Assembly: GCA_017479315.1 (NCBI GenBank)
Contig: JAFVCI010000060.1
Span: forward strand, 1-18,698
Direction: 5' to 3'
Length of the DNA stretch: 18,698 bases
DNA from: Opitutales bacterium
Lineage (GTDB): Bacteria; Verrucomicrobiota; Verrucomicrobiia; Opitutales; UBA9783
Below are positions 14,988 to 18,698 of the stretch, piece by piece. The notes beneath the pieces were generated by a model. That model was given only the letters and a program-made list of their open reading frames with translations, was not told the origin of the DNA and searched no databases. A program made the position numbers and the translations under genes. Numbering within the stretch: position 1 is the stretch's first letter; each line of letters begins with the position of its first letter.

Positions 14988-15848
14988 ATGTTGATGCCGA
15001 TGGATGTCGTTGCATTTATCCGAAGTCAGTGGAGATGCGAAGATCCGTTGTGTGCGATTGATTTTTCGCAAACGCTTTGGGATGAGCTGTGTGAGCGCGC
15101 CTATTTGGATTTAACGGAGCGTTGCGGTCATCCGAAGGCATCGAAGTTTTGCATTCGTCTGGTCGGTCAGTCGGGCTCGGGAAAAACTTCGCAGTTACTT
15201 CCCGCTGTGAAAGCCGCTTTGGAAGCGCAATCGCAGAAGTTTGTTTCTCTGGCGGTTCGCGATTTTGTACCGTATCATCCGAATTTAAGCGCTATTCGCG
15301 AACATTACGACGAAGGGCTGGTTCGGGAAAAAACGAATGCCTTCGCCTTAACGTTGCTGACGTTGGTTTTGGTGCGTTGCATTCGTGGGCATTTGCCGAT
15401 TTTGTTTGAAGTCACTTTATTATCGCCCGAGTACGAGCGTTTTGTGCATCGTTGTTTGTCCGAAGAAGGTTACGGTTGCGATTATCATTGCCTGGCGATT
15501 GCCAAAGAGACTTCCGATGCTTGGATTGAAGCCCGCTGTCGCGAAACGCATCGCGTGGTTTCGAAACGTTCGTCCGATTTTTTCTTCCAAACCCTGCAAC
15601 CGGCGCTCGAAATCTTGCAGTCGGTTCGTATGCTCAATCGTGTGTTTATCTGGGATGCGTATCATACGGAACCGCAACGGACGCATTTTCCCGATGCACA
15701 TTTGTGGGAAAAAATGCAAACCCTTGCGTACACGAATGTCGAACCGTTGAGTTTTGAAGCGGCGTTAGAATCCAAAAAGAGATTTCTGTGCAGCTTTTAC
15801 CGCGAACATTCGTTTGTCGTTACCGATGAACAAATGTCGAACGGTTAA
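14988..15848 (+). CDS. Zeta toxin-like P-loop kinase
   Basis: The 286-residue product resembles the zeta/PezT family, kinases of UDP-N-acetylglucosamine (UNAG) that act as toxins. Seen in order: a Walker A motif LVGQSGSGKTS at about residues 58-68; RDFVPYHPNL at 90-99, matching the D-x-F...HPN segment; LFEVTLLSPE with Glu140 at the place of the catalytic Glu; GYGCDYHCLAIAKETSDAWI; then Arg182 and Arg188 (ARCRETHR), matching the two basic residues of the family. The aspartate in the RDF segment appears shifted one position compared with zeta. About 55 residues precede the Walker A. ATG 14988 is chosen over GTG 14970, as no Shine-Dalgarno fits the latter. It begins 69 bases after rplQ with no strong terminator between, so it may ride on the ribosomal operon. 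No epsilon-like antitoxin is adjacent. The family call is likely; toxicity is not shown. Confidence 0.65.
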   Translation: MLMPMDVVAFIRSQWRCEDPLCAIDFSQTLWDELCERAYLDLTERCGHPKASKFCIRLVGQSGSGKTSQLLPAVKAALEAQSQKFVSLAVRDFVPYHPNLSAIREHYDEGLVREKTNAFALTLLTLVLVRCIRGHLPILFEVTLLSPEYERFVHRCLSEEGYGCDYHCLAIAKETSDAWIEARCRETHRVVSKRSSDFFFQTLQPALEILQSVRMLNRVFIWDAYHTEPQRTHFPDAHLWEKMQTLAYTNVEPLSFEAALESKKRFLCSFYREHSFVVTDEQMSNG

Positions 15849-16437
<589 letters not shown>

Positions 16438-16446
16438 TTTTTTGGG

Positions 16447-16824
16447 ATGGAGACGCTTTCGGAACGTTTTGAGAAACGGGTCGATGAGATTTTGGCGCAA
16501 TATCCCGATTATCGCCGCGGTATTTATCGGCATGTTTTTCGTTCGCTCGAGAAGGCGTGGCGGCGTGGGTCGGCGGAATCGGTTTGTTGTGTTTCGGTGA
16601 CGGATTTGGTGAAGGATGCCGTGGTGCCGCTTGCCGTGGAGAATTGGGGAGTTTTGGCGCCTGCGGTGTTTCGGTTTTGGGGCGTCGAAACAGGGACGGA
16701 TTTAGGGAAGATTTTGGAGCGGTTGGTTCAATTTAAAGTGTTTAAACGGGATGCCGACGAGCGGTTAGAAGTGTTGGATGCGCTCGATTTGAGGGAAATT
16801 TTTCTTGAACGGTTGAAAAATTGA
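16447..16824 (+). CDS. Minf_1886-like uncharacterised protein
   Basis: The 125-residue product has no signal peptide or membrane segment. Its pattern matches the Minf_1886 family, which I know from Verrucomicrobia and Planctomycetes: an early D-Y-R..IY..V...LE segment (PDYRRGIYRHVF), a central VTDLV...A....WG (residues about 51-75), then FRFWGVETGTDLGKILERLV, and an ALDLREIF end resembling the family's YDFDEAF. The function is unknown. Start ATG 16447 follows TTTTTTGGG, a weak Shine-Dalgarno, nine bases after the tRNA CCA, so the message may share the tRNA promoter. The highly conserved HVSG of the family reads CVSV here. It points to a PVC-group host. Confidence 0.7.
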   Translation: METLSERFEKRVDEILAQYPDYRRGIYRHVFRSLEKAWRRGSAESVCCVSVTDLVKDAVVPLAVENWGVLAPAVFRFWGVETGTDLGKILERLVQFKVFKRDADERLEVLDALDLREIFLERLKN

Positions 16825-16845
16825 TATTTTTTTATATTTTTTTCT

Positions 16846-16882
16846 TTGACAATCCGTTTCCCTTCTCTTTTTCCTGAAGTAA
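16846..16882 (+). promoter_or_regulatory. Promoter-like site upstream of the lipoprotein gene
   Basis: A consensus -35-like TTGACA (16846-16851) lies 21 bases after the upstream stop codon. TGAAGTAA (16875-16882) begins 29 bases after the start of TTGACA, exactly as upstream of the tRNA. It partly overlaps the Shine-Dalgarno AAAGGA. No TATAAT is seen at 17 bases (TTTTCC instead), so the -10 is unclear. Confidence 0.35.
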
Positions 16883-16892
16883 AGGATGTTTT

Positions 16893-18053
16893 ATGAATCC
16901 GAATCAAATTAAAACAAAGTTCCTGAAGGGTGCGTCTTACGGTGCTATGCTTGTGTTGAGCGGTTGCGGTACAATGAGCAACGGTCCGAAGATGCTTCGC
17001 GATCGGCGTCCCGAGTATAATGCGGCGGTCGTCAGCAGCGAAGAGCATCAATTGTTGGAGAATTTGGTTCGTTTGCGCTATTGCGATAATATCACTTCCC
17101 TGGATATTGCGTCTTTGAGTCATGGCGGTTCATATGGCATGGATGGGAAGGGGAATCTCGACAGCGGGTTTTTGTCGGATCTCAGCCATATCGATAAAAA
17201 AATCGGAGCTTCTCTTGGCGGGAAATTCGACGGAAATGCTTCCATGAATCTGACGCCGCCTTCGGGGGGAGATTATATCAAAAAATATCTGACGCCCATT
17301 CAGTTTTCAGCGGTTTCGGCTTTAATTCAGGGCGGTTGGAGCGTTGATCGGGTATTTAACCTTTGCGTGGAGCGTATTAACGATTTGTATAATGCAACCG
17401 AAGCGGACGGACCGACGCCCGAGAAGGTACCGAGTTATAAGCCGTTTCAGGCGTTCACGCGTATTTTAAGTGAAGCGGATGATAATCGTTTGTTGGAGTT
17501 CGGATCGAAGCCGGATTATAATTTTTCGGGTATGTATTTGTACCTGAACGAGCCGAAGTTGGAGGAACGTGTTCGGCGCGCTTCGGTTGAGACGAAGTCC
17601 TACTACAGTGGTTTGAAGGCGAGAATTCGTGAGTTAAAACAATTGGCAGGGTTGTCGGAGAAGGCGTCGTTGTTCAAGTTGGATGATGACTTTGTCGCCG
17701 ATAAAGGAGCTTCTTCGCTTGTTATTCAGTGTCGTACGTTATTGGGTGTGATGTTCTATTTGTCTCAGAATGTGGAAGTCCCGCAGGAGCATAAAGACAA
17801 AGGTTTAGTCGGTGTTACGCAGGATGTTGCCGGCGAGGAGTTTGACTGGAGCGAGGTTTATAAGTATTTTTCGGTACAATGTTCGAAGTGTCGTCCGAAA
17901 AACGCCTACGTATCCTGTCGTTACCGCGGTCAGTATTTTTACATTGCCGATGACGATCGGGATTCAAAGATGACGTTTATGTTGGTGATGCAGTTGCGTA
18001 AGTTGCAGACATCGAATTACAAGTCTAATACGCCGCTGTTGCTGTTGAACTGA
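16893..18053 (+). CDS. Probable lipoprotein of an uncharacterised family
   Basis: The 386-residue product has a signal-peptide-like start (basic residues then MLVLSGC) with a lipobox LSGC, Cys25 being the predicted lipidated residue, so it is probably exported and membrane anchored. The mature part starts with YNAAVVSSEEHQLLENLVRLRY (positions about 42-63), a pattern I know from many proteobacterial and verrucomicrobial lipoproteins of unknown function. The C-terminal half has RTLLGVMFYLSQNVEVPQEH, FDWSEVYKYFSV, YRGQYFYIADDDRDSK and LRKLQTSNYKSNTPLLLLN, matching the same family's end. AAAGGA lies seven bases before the ATG. A bidirectional terminator follows 18 bases after the stop. The role is unknown; the family match is fairly sure. 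Confidence 0.8.
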   Translation: MNPNQIKTKFLKGASYGAMLVLSGCGTMSNGPKMLRDRRPEYNAAVVSSEEHQLLENLVRLRYCDNITSLDIASLSHGGSYGMDGKGNLDSGFLSDLSHIDKKIGASLGGKFDGNASMNLTPPSGGDYIKKYLTPIQFSAVSALIQGGWSVDRVFNLCVERINDLYNATEADGPTPEKVPSYKPFQAFTRILSEADDNRLLEFGSKPDYNFSGMYLYLNEPKLEERVRRASVETKSYYSGLKARIRELKQLAGLSEKASLFKLDDDFVADKGASSLVIQCRTLLGVMFYLSQNVEVPQEHKDKGLVGVTQDVAGEEFDWSEVYKYFSVQCSKCRPKNAYVSCRYRGQYFYIADDDRDSKMTFMLVMQLRKLQTSNYKSNTPLLLLN

Positions 18054-18071
18054 TTGACATTTTGGTTCCAT

Positions 18072-18118
18072 AAAAAAAATGCCGAACGCTCAAGAAGGTG
18101 TTCGGCGTTTTTGTTTTT
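18072..18118. terminator. Bidirectional rho-independent terminator
   Basis: GCCGAACGCT (18081-18090) pairs with GGTGTTCGGC (18097-18106), including G-U pairs, around a CAAGAA loop. It is flanked by an A run (18072-18079) and the T-rich GTTTTTGTTTTT, so it can end transcription from the left (lipoprotein gene) and from the right (convergent hydrolase gene). Confidence 0.85.
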
Positions 18119-18125
18119 GAGGAGT

Positions 18126-18153
18126 AAAAAAATACTTTGCGGGGTATTTTTTT
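18126..18153. terminator. Second terminator-like hairpin
   Basis: AAAAAAATAC (18126-18135) and GTATTTTTTT (18144-18153) are a perfect ten-base inverted repeat around TTTGCGGG. The stem is mostly A-T, so it is weak, but the T run on either strand fits a back-up terminator between convergent genes. Confidence 0.4.
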
Positions 18154-18172
18154 GGATATTAGTGACGGTTTA

Positions 18173-18200
18173 CGGGTAAGTTTTTGGGAAAAATCACCCG
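18173..18200. repeat. Third hairpin in the convergent gap
   Basis: CGGGT (18173-18177) pairs with ACCCG (18196-18200); inside, GTTTTT (180-185) pairs with AAAAAT (189-194) around GGG, with a small bulge. No T run follows on either strand, so it is not a standard terminator; it might be an RNA 3'-end stabilising stem. Confidence 0.4.
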
Positions 18201-18221
18201 AAAATGGGATTTATCGAGAAA

Positions 18222-18267
18222 TTTTTTAAACTTCCGAAGGGGCGCCGTTTTTTTAAATTTCCGAATG
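18222..18267. repeat. 27-bp tandem partial duplication at the hydrolase 3' end
   Basis: TTTTTTAAACTTCCGAAGG (18222-18240) and TTTTTTAAATTTCCGAATG (18249-18267) differ at two of 19 bases and are 27 bases apart. On the minus strand both read a Ser-Glu-Ile/Val-stop ending in the same frame, so the copy lies just beyond the hydrolase stop codon. Confidence 0.6.
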
Positions 18268-18698
18268 CCTGGCGATAAATAGACGAATCAGCGGTAAAAT
18301 TTCTTCCGTTGCATCTTCCAAAACGTAGTGCCCGGCGTTTTGAAATTGGTAACTTTCCACTTTTGGAAAGTACTGTCGCCAGACGGATAAAAATTCCGGC
18401 GTGAAGCAAAAATCACGCATCCCCCAGGCAAGCAGGCAGGGCTTGCCTTCCAACAGCCACAGGTGCTCCTGAATGTTTTTCAAAACCGCACAACTCGGAT
18501 GCGACGGTTCCATGGGAATATCCCGGACAAAACGATCAATGGCAATACGATGTTGCGGACTGTCGTACGGATACAGATAGCCGGCTTTTACGTCGGGCGA
18601 TAAAGGTGTTTTGACTGCCATGACGGTTGCGGCTTTTGCGAAAGCATTCCAATGTCGAACCGCCCATGAACCGATTTTGGTGCGGCAGAGCGCAATGC
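18253..18698 (-). CDS. Alpha/beta hydrolase, OleB-like (5' part beyond window)
   Basis: The reading frame stays open to the right edge, giving 147 residues of the C-terminal part. Recognisable segments: DSPQHRIAIDRFVRDIP, LAWGMRDFCFTPEFL and FQNAGHYVLEDATEEI. These resemble OleB, the haloalkane-dehalogenase-like enzyme that decarboxylates beta-lactones in long-chain olefin synthesis (OleABCD). The His of AGHYVLED would be the catalytic base; the nucleophile and start codon are outside the window. The codon third positions are richer in C than in the plus-strand operon, as expected for opposite orientation. A generic haloalkane dehalogenase or other hydrolase is the alternative. Without the neighbours oleA, oleC and oleD the pathway is unproven. 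Confidence 0.6.
   Translation of the reverse strand, partial: IALCRTKIGSWAVRHWNAFAKAATVMAVKTPLSPDVKAGYLYPYDSPQHRIAIDRFVRDIPMEPSHPSCAVLKNIQEHLWLLEGKPCLLAWGMRDFCFTPEFLSVWRQYFPKVESYQFQNAGHYVLEDATEEILPLIRLFIARHSEI

Overview
The window is a long, nearly gap-free, plus-strand ribosomal-protein cluster (S10-spc-alpha type) followed by a short accessory stretch. It opens inside fusA (EF-G), then runs rpsJ-rplC-rplD-rplW-rplB-rpsS-rplV-rpsC-rplP-rpmC-rpsQ-rplN-rplX-rplE-rpsN-rpsH-rplF-rplR-rpsE-rplO-secY-map-rpsM-rpsK-rpsD-rpoA-rplQ. Genes are separated by a few bases or overlap by 1-4 bases. The only larger gaps are 76 bp before rplC, 39 bp before rpsM and 60 bp before rplQ. The usual rpmD (between rpsE and rplO), infA and rpmJ (between map and rpsM) are absent from their normal places.

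The organism is most likely a member of the PVC group, probably Verrucomicrobiota (possibly Opitutae). This is inference from several signs: the missing rpmD/infA/rpmJ, the long zinc-free S14, an S11 with a long Lys/Glu/Ala-rich N-terminal extension, a Minf_1886-like protein (a family I know mainly from Verrucomicrobia and Planctomycetes), and a partial OleB-like hydrolase. GC is moderate. The operon strand is rich in G and T (Leu is mostly TTG), as expected for a leading-strand, highly expressed operon.

After rplQ comes a gene for a zeta-toxin-like P-loop kinase with no recognisable antitoxin (14988-15848). Then follow about 0.5 kb of AT-rich sequence without a convincing gene, tRNA-Asn(GUU), a Minf_1886-like gene starting 9 bases after the tRNA CCA, and a lipoprotein of a widespread uncharacterised family. 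A bidirectional hairpin terminator and two more hairpins separate these from a convergent minus-strand OleB-like alpha/beta hydrolase that runs off the right edge.

Functionally, positions 1-14918 encode translation elongation, both ribosomal subunits, the Sec translocon channel, N-terminal Met removal and the RNA polymerase alpha subunit, which belong together as one growth-rate-controlled block. The points most worth a second look are: the Gly replacing the normally invariant isoaspartate-forming Asn of S11; the zeta-like kinase at the operon tail; a divergent L3 loop near the peptidyl transferase centre; the long tails on S11 and L17; and a shared TTGAC-N24-TGAAGTAA pattern upstream of both the tRNA and the lipoprotein gene.
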